Origin: Paenibacillus whitsoniae
GTDB taxonomy: Bacteria > Bacillota > Bacilli > Paenibacillales > NBRC-103111
Length of the DNA: 64,000 nucleotides
NCBI RefSeq assembly: GCF_003955665.1
Contig: NZ_RXHU01000082.1
Coordinates: forward strand, 1-64,000
Reading direction: 5' to 3'
This document shows positions 53,028-61,937 of this stretch, piece by piece (position 1 is the first letter of the stretch; the number at the start of each line of letters is the position of its first letter). The notes under the pieces were generated by a model, which ran no database searches, was not told the origin of the DNA, and saw only the letters and a list, made by a program, of their open reading frames with translations. The translations under genes were made by a program, and so were the position numbers.

Positions 53028-53726
53028 TTACATATCAAAAGATTGAAATTGCCGGCGCATCTGTTCAATCAACTCCAGGACGACACCTCTCGCTTCGTCC
53101 AGATCTCCTGCCGCCAGCGCCTGGTAGATGCGTTTATTGAAATGCCCCGATTGCTGCGGCTTGGGCAGCGTGTGGACATGCAGCTTGCGGTACGAAATGA
53201 TTTTGAACATATATTTGCCTTTGATCTGTTCGATGATCTGCAGCATGCTTGCATTCTTCACCATGCGCAGCATCGTTTCAATAAAGAGCAGCCCGCTTTC
53301 ATAATAGGTGCGGTAATCGTCCTCCGCAGAGGCGCGCAACTGCCGCTCCAGATACCCTTCCAGCGTCGGCAAATCGAAGTCGAGCTTTCGCATCGCCGCG
53401 ATGTCCAGACTGTACAGCTGGAGCGAGGACAACACCTCGAACATCTCGTGGAACTCCCGGAACGAGATGTCTTTGACGAAGACGCCCCGTCCCCGGATGG
53501 ACTCCACGAAGCCCTCTTTTTCCAGCAAAGAGATAGCGGCCCGGATCGGTGTTCGGCTCATGCCGAAGCGTTCGGCCAGTTCATTTTCCGAGAGCAGCAT
53601 GCCAGGCAAAAAGTAGCCATTTAACATGTGCTCCCGAATTTGTTGATGGGCTAATTTTTCCAGAGAGGGTTTAGCCAAGCCCGTTAGTTGTGAGTAATCC
53701 CGTTCATCGGGTGCAGGTGAATTCAT
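53028..53726 (-). CDS. GntR-family transcriptional regulator (FCD type)
   Basis: This 232-residue regulator has an N-terminal winged helix (about 15-80) with LSENELAERFGMSRTPIRAAISLLEKEGF and a helical FCD-like ligand domain after it. The start at 53726 overlaps the permease stop (TAATG), with AAAGGCGG about 9 nt upstream; the frame to 53837 is not supported. Translational coupling to the permease implies autoregulation of the importer operon by the imported compound. Confidence 0.9.
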   Translation of the reverse strand: MNSPAPDERDYSQLTGLAKPSLEKLAHQQIREHMLNGYFLPGMLLSENELAERFGMSRTPIRAAISLLEKEGFVESIRGRGVFVKDISFREFHEMFEVLSSLQLYSLDIAAMRKLDFDLPTLEGYLERQLRASAEDDYRTYYESGLLFIETMLRMVKNASMLQIIEQIKGKYMFKIISYRKLHVHTLPKPQQSGHFNKRIYQALAAGDLDEARGVVLELIEQMRRQFQSFDM

Positions 53727-54556
53727 TAACGCAAGCCGCCTTTTAAGAAAGAATCGATAATGTGTCGCTGCAAAGCCAGGTAAATCACGAGAATGGGCAG
53801 GCTCGCCATGGTTGTCGCCGCCATCATCGGCCCCCATTGGTTGGCCTCCGTGGACATAAAAGATTGCAGACCGATCTGCAGGGTCGAAAACTGCGGTTTA
53901 TTCGTGACGAGCAGCGGCCAGAAATAATCGTTCCAAGCCGATATGAACAGCAGCACGCCCGTTGAGGCGATCGTCGCCCGCAAGTTCGGAAATATGGTGC
54001 GCCACAGCACGCTCCAATCGGAGGCCCCGTCGAGACGGGCCGCTTCGATCAGCGTTTTGGGAAACGTTCGGAACGTGTGGTACATCTGCAGGACGGCGAA
54101 CGCCGAGACAAGGTTCGGAATAATCAGCCCCAGCAAATTATTGCGCAGCCCCCAGCCGCTGATGACGACATAGTTCGGAATCATGATGACCTGAAACGGC
54201 ACCAGCCAAGTAAGCGAGATCAGGGCAAACACGATGCCCTGCCCGCGGAACTGCCAGCGGGTAAACGCAAAAGCGGCCAGAACGCTCGTCAAGAGCTGCG
54301 TTGCCGTTTGCACGATCGCCACCGTCAGCGAATTCGCCATCATGCGGGCCATCGGAATGGCTTTCCACGCATAGAGGTAGTTGTCGAACGTCCAATGCTT
54401 CGGCAGCAGCGAAGTGGAATAGATGTCGCCGGCCGTTTTAAATGATGTATTCAGCATCCAGTAAAATGGAAAAACAGCCAACAAACTCAGCAATATGAGC
54501 AAAATATGCTTGCCGGCCAGCGCCGGGCGGGACACGGTCAGAGACGTTTTCTTCAC
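53726..54556 (-). CDS. ABC transporter permease (UgpE/MalG-like)
   Basis: This 276-residue protein has six helices and the ATPase-contact loop IEAARLDGASDWSVLWRTIF. The start is GTG 54556 with AGGAGG about 8 nt upstream. It is paired with the permease at 54616-55572, 59 bp upstream. The MalG/UgpE class imports sugars or glycerol-3-phosphate-type compounds. Confidence 0.93.
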   Translation of the reverse strand: MKKTSLTVSRPALAGKHILLILLSLLAVFPFYWMLNTSFKTAGDIYSTSLLPKHWTFDNYLYAWKAIPMARMMANSLTVAIVQTATQLLTSVLAAFAFTRWQFRGQGIVFALISLTWLVPFQVIMIPNYVVISGWGLRNNLLGLIIPNLVSAFAVLQMYHTFRTFPKTLIEAARLDGASDWSVLWRTIFPNLRATIASTGVLLFISAWNDYFWPLLVTNKPQFSTLQIGLQSFMSTEANQWGPMMAATTMASLPILVIYLALQRHIIDSFLKGGLR

Positions 54557-54615
54557 GTCTGTTCCTCCTTTGGCGACTTTTCCGAATAAGTAGGCAGTAA
54601 TTTCGGAACGCGCAA

Positions 54616-55572
54616 TTAATTATCGTAGAACGACAGCTTGTTCGAGAGCTTCATGAAACCAAGCGCGATCAAGCTCGAGCCGAATACGACAACAACTGCT
54701 GCCGCCGAGCTCGATCCGACGGAGAATGTCTTGAAGCCGTACGTCCACAGCAGGTAATAGATGTTGGTCGTGGAGTTCATCGGGCCGCCCTGCGTCAGCA
54801 CATTGATGTAGGAAAAGCTCCATTCGGCGGCGAACAACGTGCTCAGCATCGCCATGAACATAATCGTTGGCGACAGTAAGGGCAGCAGCACGTGCCAAAT
54901 GATTTGCCAGCGGCTTGCCCGATCCATTCTGGCCGCTTCGACGTACTCCTTGTTCAGACCGGACAAGGCGGCCGAGAAGATCAAGGTGCTGAAGCCGATC
55001 AGCTTCCAGCCCGTAATGAAGGTGACTGACCAGATCGCCCAGTTGGCGTCGGAAAAGAAACGAATCGGATCATGAACGAGATGCAGCGCCATCAACGTTT
55101 TGTTGATGAGGCCGCCCATCGGGTTCATGAGCCAGCTCCAGATCGCGGATACGGCGACCGGCGCCATGATCATCGGCACGAAGACGAGCGCCCGATACAA
55201 GGTGCGCGACCGCTTGCCGATGTTGTCGGTGGCAATGGCGATAGCCAGCGGGATGATAAGTGAGAACGGCAGCACACCGACGGTGTAGATCAGCGTGTTC
55301 AGCAGCGCCTGGCTCATGTCCGGCAGCTTGAACAGGAGCTCGTAGTTTTTCAGTCCCATCCAGACCTGAGGCGAAGTCGGCAGCATGTTCCACTCATAGA
55401 AACTGAGCCGCACTGTCTGCAGCAGCGGACGGTACACCCAGTAGCCGATGGACAGCAGCGCCGGCAGCAGGTACAGCCACGGCATGATCCAGCGCAGCGA
55501 GCGCTTGCGGCGCACGCGCTGCACCGGGTTGGACCGTTCCTTAGGCAGAGCCCCAGCAAGGGTATTATTCAT
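54616..55572 (-). CDS. ABC transporter permease (UgpA/MalF-like)
   Basis: This 318-residue protein has six helices and the ATPase-contact loop VEAARMDRASRWQIIWHVLL, where Arg replaces the common Gly of the D-G pair. AAAGGAG precedes the ATG. It lies 24 bp after the binding-protein gene. Confidence 0.93.
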   Translation of the reverse strand: MNNTLAGALPKERSNPVQRVRRKRSLRWIMPWLYLLPALLSIGYWVYRPLLQTVRLSFYEWNMLPTSPQVWMGLKNYELLFKLPDMSQALLNTLIYTVGVLPFSLIIPLAIAIATDNIGKRSRTLYRALVFVPMIMAPVAVSAIWSWLMNPMGGLINKTLMALHLVHDPIRFFSDANWAIWSVTFITGWKLIGFSTLIFSAALSGLNKEYVEAARMDRASRWQIIWHVLLPLLSPTIMFMAMLSTLFAAEWSFSYINVLTQGGPMNSTTNIYYLLWTYGFKTFSVGSSSAAAVVVVFGSSLIALGFMKLSNKLSFYDN

Positions 55573-55596
55573 GGGTTTGCTCCTTTCCGGTCAAGC

Positions 55597-56904
55597 TTAT
55601 TGAATCAGCGTTTGCGCGCGCTTCTGCGCGTCCTGCATGATCGGCGTAATATCGCCGGTCGTTTGCAGCGATTTTTGCACGGCATCGAGGAAGGTCGACT
55701 CGACTTGGCTGAATTTGGCGCCTGGGTAGGACACCCATGGCTGCAGGCGCGCAAGCTGATCCAGATTCGGCTTAACGAGCGGATTCTGCGCAACCCAGTC
55801 TTTCAGATATTGCGCGTCGTCTACGATCGCGGGACGCAGCGGGAGGTAGCCCATTTTCGTCGTGATGATGGTGTAGCCGCGCTCGCTAGTCGCAAACTTC
55901 ACGAATTCCCACGCCGCCTTTTGCTTCGCTTTATCTTCGGACAAGATGAACAAAGCGCTGCCGGAGTTCACCGGCGTTGTCGGCTTGCTGCCGAAGGAAG
56001 GCATCGCTGCGTTTTTCAGTTCCCAGCCGCCTGCTTTCGCCGCTGTGATGAAGCCGCTTTGCAGCGCACTTGTGGTGAGCAGCATACCGAGCTTGCCTTC
56101 GCTGAACGATTGCGTCACGTCGCCGTCGTTCAATTTGTCGTGCGCGCCGCTTTGGATCAGATCCCGCCACATCGTGATGGCGCCGACGGCCGCAGGCTCA
56201 CCGAACTGAATCGATTTGCGGTCATCGGAGAGCACCTTGCCGCCATTGCTGCCGACCAGCGCTTGCGCGACCCAGTCTGCGCCTGCCATCCCTTGGATGT
56301 GGACGCCTGCGGCTTTCGTTTTGGAGGTGATTTGCAGGGCTGCCTGCTTCACCTCGTCCCACGTTTTCGGCGGCTGGTTCGGGTCGAGTCCGGCATCTTG
56401 GAAGATTTTCGCATTGTAAAAGAGAACCGGTGTGCTGAATGTGTACGGCATGCCGTATGTTTTGCCTTTAAGCTGTCCCAGCTTCAGCCCGTTAGGGGAG
56501 AAGCCTTCGAAGTTCTTTTTCAGCTCGTCGGCCGGAACAACGTCCTCGAGCGCCTTGGCGCCGTAGTTCTGCACGGCATAATCCAGTCCGTCAAAGACGA
56601 GCTGCGCCACGTCGGGACGCGAGCCGGCGGCAATATCCGCCTGCACCTTCGTATTGATTTCGGTCGACGCAATGGCGATCGGATCGATTTTAATATCCGG
56701 GTGAGCCGCTTCGAATTCGGAGATCAACTGCAGCACGCCCTCTTTTTGACTGGCAATCGCCAGATTGTAGCTGTAGAACGTAATTTGGGTCGGCTCGCCG
56801 GACGACTTCACAGAACCGGATGCCTCCTGATTGGCAGTCCCGCAGGCCGCTGTTGTCAACATGGCCAAGGCAATTACGCCGGCTGTTACCATTTTTCTGG
56901 ACAT
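55597..56904 (-). CDS. ABC transporter extracellular solute-binding lipoprotein (UgpB-like)
   Basis: This 435-residue lipoprotein has the lipobox TAAC with Cys21, followed by a family 1 binding fold (ITFYSYNLAIASQKEGVLQL start, later KTYGMPYTFSTPVLFYNAKI). GGAG lies 6 nt upstream. It lies 26 bp after a metallophosphoesterase gene. Two metallophosphoesterase genes next to it suggest that the substrate carries phosphate, such as glycerol-3-phosphate or a glycerophosphodiester; sugars cannot be excluded. No ATPase gene in the operon. Confidence 0.92.
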   Translation of the reverse strand: MSRKMVTAGVIALAMLTTAACGTANQEASGSVKSSGEPTQITFYSYNLAIASQKEGVLQLISEFEAAHPDIKIDPIAIASTEINTKVQADIAAGSRPDVAQLVFDGLDYAVQNYGAKALEDVVPADELKKNFEGFSPNGLKLGQLKGKTYGMPYTFSTPVLFYNAKIFQDAGLDPNQPPKTWDEVKQAALQITSKTKAAGVHIQGMAGADWVAQALVGSNGGKVLSDDRKSIQFGEPAAVGAITMWRDLIQSGAHDKLNDGDVTQSFSEGKLGMLLTTSALQSGFITAAKAGGWELKNAAMPSFGSKPTTPVNSGSALFILSEDKAKQKAAWEFVKFATSERGYTIITTKMGYLPLRPAIVDDAQYLKDWVAQNPLVKPNLDQLARLQPWVSYPGAKFSQVESTFLDAVQKSLQTTGDITPIMQDAQKRAQTLIQ

Positions 56905-56930
56905 GATGGTCTCCCTCTCCTCTATTCTGA

Positions 56931-57755
56931 TTAGCTATGCGCCGCTTGCAGCTTCTTCAGATCATACTCGACCAGCACACGCTGCTCGCCCGGCACCATC
57001 ATCGGTTGTACGATCATCTGTCCGTTTTTCACGAGAACATAGTTATAGCCGGAGCGCTCGACCATGCGCATGACGCCCTCTGCCATCGGATCCAAGCCGA
57101 AGGCCGAACCGTCCGCCGAAGCGCACAGGATGCCGTTCAGCAAGCCGATGTTGTGAAAATGAATGTGCCCCGACAGCAGACCGATCACATCGCTGCCTTC
57201 GATGACCGCCGCCAGGTCCTGTGGATTTTGCAGCAGGTGGCTGTCCATCATCGCCGTCGGCGTCGCCACGACCGGGTGATGGTGCACGAGAATGGTGCCG
57301 ATCGGTGCCGGTTCGGCGAGCACGCCTTTCAGCCAGCGAAGCTGCTCAGGATCCAGATATCCGTCATGGCTGCCCGGCACTTGCGTATTCAGCACGACCA
57401 CACGCAGCCCGTCGTTCATGAAGCTGTAGTAGTACGAAGCGTCGGAAGGCTCCTCCTCGAGATACCCCTCGCGAAACGGCTCGCGCGTATCGTGATTGCC
57501 GAGCGCCACATGAATCGGCACGCCGAGCGCACGCTCTTCCGCTTGCAGGAAACTCCGCAGAAAACGGTAATCCTCCAGATCGCCGTCATGCGTCAAATCG
57601 CCGCTGACCACGACAAAGGCCGGCTTCGTTTCCAACTTGCCGATTTCGGCGAAAATGCTGTGCAGTTTGTCGGACATGGTCAATCCGAACAGCGGCTGCT
57701 TGCCTGGCTTGCTCAGGTGAATATCCGTGATATGTACAAAGAAAATAGATTCCAT
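56931..57755 (-). CDS. Metallophosphoesterase (CpdA/GpdQ-like) 1
   Basis: This 274-residue enzyme has all five calcineurin-type metal motifs: FVHITDIHLS, VSGDLTHDGD, VALGNHD, VHHHPVV and LSGHIHFHN. It hydrolyses phosphodiesters or monoesters with two metal ions. AAGGAG lies about 9 nt before the ATG. No signal peptide, so it acts on imported substrate. The CpdA/GpdQ-like family includes cAMP and glycerophosphodiester phosphodiesterases; the transporter context favours the latter. Confidence 0.92.
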   Translation of the reverse strand: MESIFFVHITDIHLSKPGKQPLFGLTMSDKLHSIFAEIGKLETKPAFVVVSGDLTHDGDLEDYRFLRSFLQAEERALGVPIHVALGNHDTREPFREGYLEEEPSDASYYYSFMNDGLRVVVLNTQVPGSHDGYLDPEQLRWLKGVLAEPAPIGTILVHHHPVVATPTAMMDSHLLQNPQDLAAVIEGSDVIGLLSGHIHFHNIGLLNGILCASADGSAFGLDPMAEGVMRMVERSGYNYVLVKNGQMIVQPMMVPGEQRVLVEYDLKKLQAAHS

Positions 57756-57761
57756 GGGGAT

Positions 57762-58751
57762 TTACTCCTTCACGTGTTTTGTTCTATGAGGCGGATAAGC
57801 CGTAATGTCCTGCACGCCGTCCAGATGGATGACACGGTAGGTCGGAACGCCGCCTCGCATCGTAACCCACAGCAGCAGGTTAGCGTTAGCGCCAACTTCT
57901 TCCTCTCCGTGCGGCAGTCCGCCGGTACGGCCCAGTTGGATCAGCTCGCGGTTGCCTTCGCGGGTATATTCAAGCTCGTGCAGGTGCCCTGCGAAAATCG
58001 TGTGCGGGCGATTGCTCAACAGCCGCTCCAGGCGCGTGAACTCCTCGCTGCCCGTTTTCCAGCCCGGTTTATGCATGGAGATAAAGGTCCAGGATACGTC
58101 CTGGTGCTCTTTCAATACGTCCTCGATAAAAGCGAACTGCTCTTCGCCGATCGTCATTTTGATTTGCGACATGCCTTGGAGCTGCTCGGGCGTCAATGCC
58201 TCGCCGAACGCTTTTAGATGCTGCTTGGCGCCTGCGGGATCGCGCTTAATTTGTTCCGTTACCGTTTTGATCACGTTTACGAACGCTTCCGGCAGCTCAT
58301 CCGGCGTATGCTCCGTATTGATCGTGATGTACAACGCGTCGCCGGCGCGGAAAGCGTAATAATCCATGCCTTTACGCTCGCTCCACACGTCCGCCATCAC
58401 AGCGTTGCCGTAGTCGTGATTGCCGACCGTCGGGAAAAACGGCAGACCCGTCGCTTGCACCATCGCATCCAGCTCATCCCACTCCTCATGCGCGGAGGCA
58501 GGGTTCGTCCAGTAGCCCTCAATTAAATCGCCAACGGCCAGCACAAACGACGGCTTCAAATCCTTGAGCACCTCGATCGCTTTCTCAAACACGCCCGCCG
58601 TCGCCATCCCGCACCGGTCGCCTACGACGGCAAAAGCATAATCGCCTGTTAATGTCTCCGGATGCTTGCCGAACCAAGGCCGTTTGTTGGTGATAAAGCG
58701 AACGTCTTCCAACACACTGAAATGAGGTTTGATCTGATCTTTGGTTTGCAT
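57762..58751 (-). CDS. Metallophosphoesterase 2
   Basis: This 329-residue enzyme has FAVVGDRCG, VLAVGDLIEGYW, PTVGNHDYGNA, FISMHKPGW and FAGHLHELEY, the complete metal set in a variant form (Asp-Arg-Cys in place of Asp-x-His at the first motif). AAAGGAG lies 7 nt before ATG 58751; the frame to 58790 is not supported. First gene of the operon, 6 bp before metallophosphoesterase 1. The missing first His may alter metal use or specificity. Confidence 0.9.
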   Translation of the reverse strand: MQTKDQIKPHFSVLEDVRFITNKRPWFGKHPETLTGDYAFAVVGDRCGMATAGVFEKAIEVLKDLKPSFVLAVGDLIEGYWTNPASAHEEWDELDAMVQATGLPFFPTVGNHDYGNAVMADVWSERKGMDYYAFRAGDALYITINTEHTPDELPEAFVNVIKTVTEQIKRDPAGAKQHLKAFGEALTPEQLQGMSQIKMTIGEEQFAFIEDVLKEHQDVSWTFISMHKPGWKTGSEEFTRLERLLSNRPHTIFAGHLHELEYTREGNRELIQLGRTGGLPHGEEEVGANANLLLWVTMRGGVPTYRVIHLDGVQDITAYPPHRTKHVKE

Positions 58752-59064
58752 GGTCTGCTCCTTTGTCCTCCAGATTGGAATTGCTGACAAGACTCATTAT
58801 GCAGGTTGTATGTAAGTTGAATATCAAGCGGGGGATAAGAATTTGTGAAGGGGGCGCAACAGTTAACAGAATGTTTACATCTGCCGTTTGGCCGGCAACG
58901 CTTATACCTAGCGCTTGTCCTCAACGTTGTATTTATCACACAACCTTGGTGCATCCTCTTGTCGGCGATCAGTGCTATTTGCGTGTGAGATTAGCCGCAT
59001 TGGGGCAGATTAGGAAGTAGCACATGTTGAATTTGGATGCAAAAGCTGGGGGGCCGCCTTGCCG
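58752..59064. promoter_or_regulatory. Divergent promoter region of the phosphodiester operon and the potassium channel
   Basis: This 313-bp gene-free stretch is AT-rich near 58790-58840. A minus-strand TTGATA near 58830 and CATAAT near 58799 could form a promoter, but the spacing of about 20 bp is too long for confidence. No clear GntR palindrome was seen. Confidence 0.3.
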
Positions 59065-60141
59065 ATGTGGCTACAATTAAAAAAAGTGTTCTACCACCTG
59101 ATTCATTTGAAGGGCCGCATTTTCTTCCCTTTTGTCATCGGATATGTCTTACTTGCCGCCGCCGTTGCGCTGACACTGGAGCCCGATACCTTTGATCACT
59201 CCATGCTGACCTCCGTATACTGGGTGCTAACCACCCTCGCCACCATCGGCTTTGGCGATTATGCGCCGGTGACAGATAGCGGTAAATTTTTTACCATCTG
59301 CCTGTATGTCACGGGCATTGCGCTGATCAGCGCGTTTATCCGAAAAATCGTCAAATCCCTCGCGCATCTTGAACAACTACGAGTAGGTGGTCAATTGAAC
59401 TATTCAGGCCAAAACCATATCATCCTCGTCGGCTGGAACGACAAAGCGAAGCTCGCGATTCAGGAGATTCTGACCTCTGACCGTTCCACCGACATTGTGC
59501 TGATCGACAAGCTCGACAAGCTCCCGATCGTGGACGATCGGCTCTTCTACGTGCGCGGCGACGCGACCGGCGAAGAAACACTGTTGCAAGCCGGGCTGCC
59601 CCGTGCAATGGGCGTAATTCTCTTCGCGGATCATATGACGCAAGACGTCTATGCAGCGAAAGATCCGCTGCTCGTCGACGGCAAAACACTGCTCGTCGCC
59701 ACCGCCATCGCCGCGCTCGAAGAGCGCTTAGGCGTCTCGGTCCACATCACCGCCGAGGTGATGAACGAGAAACACATCGCGCTGTTTAAGCACGCGGATG
59801 TCGACGAGTTCATTCCGACGCAGGAGATGATCTCGCATGCCGCCGTCCGTTCCATCTACACGCACGGCGTCACGCAGATGTATGCCGAGTTGATGAGCCG
59901 GCAGTGCACCGAGGGTATGTACGAGGTGCCGAAGCAGCCGGCGTGGCGAACGTACCGCGATGCGTTCAGCGCCCTGCTGGACCAGGGCGCCACGCTGGTC
60001 GCGGATCGCGGCGACCTGCACATCAACCGCAAGCTGGACGCCCCGGTGCCGGCGGATGCGCAGCTGTACGTGATCTGCGACCGCGAGACGCTAGCGCGGA
60101 TTGGCGGCTCGCCGGACGAGGCGGCGGGCCGGGTGCATTAG
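59065..60141 (+). CDS. Two-helix potassium channel with RCK (TrkA-N/TrkA-C) domain
   Basis: This protein of about 358 residues has TM1 (about 20-40), the pore loop with selectivity filter LATIGFGDY (about 68-76), TM2 (about 85-105) and an RCK domain (about 112-235, HIILVGWNDKAKLAIQEIL and the nucleotide-site FYVRGDATGEETL). A C-terminal ligand region follows. It conducts K+ under control of a cytosolic ligand. TTG 59059 or ATG 59065 may be the start; GGGGGG lies just upstream. Confidence 0.93.
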   Translation: MWLQLKKVFYHLIHLKGRIFFPFVIGYVLLAAAVALTLEPDTFDHSMLTSVYWVLTTLATIGFGDYAPVTDSGKFFTICLYVTGIALISAFIRKIVKSLAHLEQLRVGGQLNYSGQNHIILVGWNDKAKLAIQEILTSDRSTDIVLIDKLDKLPIVDDRLFYVRGDATGEETLLQAGLPRAMGVILFADHMTQDVYAAKDPLLVDGKTLLVATAIAALEERLGVSVHITAEVMNEKHIALFKHADVDEFIPTQEMISHAAVRSIYTHGVTQMYAELMSRQCTEGMYEVPKQPAWRTYRDAFSALLDQGATLVADRGDLHINRKLDAPVPADAQLYVICDRETLARIGGSPDEAAGRVH

Positions 60142-60275
60142 AGGGGAGGCGCATGGGGGTGCGCCGTCTTGTGAGTGGCTAGGCGGCGGATGGTGGACGA
60201 CGACTTGTATGGGCGGGGCGGCTGGCGCTCGCATGTATAGACGGTGTGCCTGATGCGATGGCGTATGCTGCCCGC

Positions 60276-60474
60276 AACCTGCAGAAACTACATCAAATTT
60301 CAAGAAAATAGCCGAAAAACGGAAGAAACCTGCAAATACTACAGTTAAATTCGGGCCAACCTCACCAAATGACTAAGTTTAGAGGGTTCAGCCCAATTTT
60401 AACTGTATAGAATGCAGGTCTTTTCGTTTTATACTGCCTTTTCACCACATTTTGCTGTACATTTTGCAGGTTTT
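60276..60474. repeat. Forward-forward-reverse-reverse repeat block (CCTGCA/TACAGTTAAATT family)
   Basis: Forward units lie at 60276-60300 ('aacctgcagaaactaca') and 60326-60352 ('aacctgcaaatactacag'). Reverse units lie at 60394-60419 ('aactgtatagaatgcaggt') and 60449-60474 ('gctgtacattttgcaggt'). Same order and spacing style as 51941-52138. No gene between 60142 and 60572. Confidence 0.8.
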
Positions 60475-60531
60475 GTCGGATGCAGTCGCTCCACAGCATG
60501 GTTTCTTTACGCCATCTTAATAATTCCATGC

Positions 60532-60551
60532 TATAGTTATTCACGACTATA
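60532..60551 (+). promoter_or_regulatory. Inverted repeat near the stalk-protein promoter
   Basis: TATAGT, 8 nt, ACTATA is a perfect inverted repeat 21 nt before the ATG at 60573. TATAGT or the second arm may also serve as the -10. AAAGGGG lies between it and the ATG. Confidence 0.45.
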
Positions 60552-60572
60552 CATTTAAAGGGGCGCAATACC

Positions 60573-61790
60573 ATGAAATCAAGCATCAAAGGGTTCATTT
60601 TAGGCGTAGTGACGACTTGTCTCTTATTTGGAGCAACGGCCGCTTATGCTGCTGGCGGGACGATGATTGAGGTGTATTTTGAGAAGCTGAAATACATCTT
60701 CGACGGCACCGAGAAGCAGCCGACCGCCGACCAGGGGCAGGGATTTATTTACAAAGGTACGACGTATGTGCCGCTGCGTTTTGTTACGGAGTCGCTTGGC
60801 AAGGAAGTCGGCTGGAATGATGCCGCCAAAACCATTACGATCGGCAAACCGTCCACGACACCGGCCGCCCCCGCATCCGAGGCCACGCCCGCCGGCACCG
60901 CAGCGGCAAATACCACCAACCCCATGGCAGGTGAAACAATCCCCCTGACGAGCATCGCCGGCATGATAAAAGAAGACGAAGCCAGCATGCTGAACGTCGA
61001 CGCTTGGGGGAAGGGGCATAATACCGCTGTGCATAAGCCAGCTTTTCGGATCGGCGGTACGACCTTTGCCACAGGATTGGGTCTTTACCATCACAATAGT
61101 CCGTATCCGCCACATATCAAGACGGGAGGTACCGTTCAGTATCCGCTTGATGGCAACTATACGAAGCTGACTGCCCAGGTGGGCGCCGACGAAAGCAGTA
61201 TTTCCGATACGGCCAAGGGGACGATCAAGTTTATTGGGGATGGCCGGGAACTGCTGGTCGTCTCGTCGATTAAATCCGGGGAAGCGGCCAGACCTATCGA
61301 GGTGGATGTCACCAACGTGAAGGTGCTCCGCATTAATTTTAACTCCGATCGCAACGGTCTGATTAATCAGATTATCGGTGATCCGCAGCTGACACCGGCA
61401 TCCATACAAGGGTCCACTGCACCCTCTACTGCACCAGCTGCGCAATCTGACATCATCATCGTCGAGAGAGACAAGAAGTCCGAATATATAGTGCTGAAAA
61501 ATAGAAGCCGAAACGCCATCGATTTAAAAGGCTGGCGCGTGCTCAGCGTGAACGGCAGTCAATCCTATACGTTTAAAGACAGCTTCTCGCTCGGTCCCGA
61601 TTCCTATGTGGCGCTGCTGAGCGGCGACGAAGGCAAGAGCTTCGCCGCTACCGGCGCATCGACTTCTACCTTCCGCACGTATTCCCAGAGCCTGCTGTGG
61701 ACGGCGTCGGATGTTTGGAACAATACCGAAACCGATGCCGCCGAACTCTACGACCCGCAGGGGACCAAAGTCAGCGAGTATATCAACTAA
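60573..61790 (+). CDS. Secreted stalk-domain protein with NPCBM-like and lamin-tail domains
   Basis: This 405-residue protein has a signal peptide (MKSSIKGFILGVVTTCLLFG, cleavage near AYAA at about 27). A copper-amine-oxidase N-terminal-type stalk domain follows (about 30-92, FIYKGTTYVPLRFVTESLGK and VGWNDAAKTITI), then a Pro/Ala-rich linker. Next is an NPCBM-like module (about 125-275, ATGLGLYHHNS) and a C-terminal lamin-tail-type domain (about 290-400, IVLKNRSRNAIDLKGWRVLS). Stalk domains tether extracytoplasmic proteins of Bacilli; NPCBM modules bind glycans. No catalytic domain was seen, so it is probably a surface adhesin or scaffold. The combination with LTD is unusual. Confidence 0.85.
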   Translation: MKSSIKGFILGVVTTCLLFGATAAYAAGGTMIEVYFEKLKYIFDGTEKQPTADQGQGFIYKGTTYVPLRFVTESLGKEVGWNDAAKTITIGKPSTTPAAPASEATPAGTAAANTTNPMAGETIPLTSIAGMIKEDEASMLNVDAWGKGHNTAVHKPAFRIGGTTFATGLGLYHHNSPYPPHIKTGGTVQYPLDGNYTKLTAQVGADESSISDTAKGTIKFIGDGRELLVVSSIKSGEAARPIEVDVTNVKVLRINFNSDRNGLINQIIGDPQLTPASIQGSTAPSTAPAAQSDIIIVERDKKSEYIVLKNRSRNAIDLKGWRVLSVNGSQSYTFKDSFSLGPDSYVALLSGDEGKSFAATGASTSTFRTYSQSLLWTASDVWNNTETDAAELYDPQGTKVSEYIN

Positions 61791-61793
61791 TCG

Positions 61794-61833
61794 AAACAGC
61801 CAACAGCTAGTTCACGCCGTTGGCTGTTTGTTT
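61794..61833 (+). terminator. Rho-independent terminator after the stalk-protein gene
   Basis: AAACAGCCAA pairs with TTGGCTGTTT, followed by GTTTATT. Confidence 0.88.
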
Positions 61834-61937
61834 ATTCTGCGGGATACACGCAGTGTTGTATGGTTAGGCTTGAGGAAACCGACATCGGCCACAATCTGCC
61901 TATGGGCCTTGCTCACCACCTGCCGACGCTTCTCTAA

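Noticed and set aside
56937..58217. A 426-codon plus-strand open frame
   Set aside because: Antisense to the two metallophosphoesterase genes, which show full catalytic motifs. No ribosome site and biased residues.
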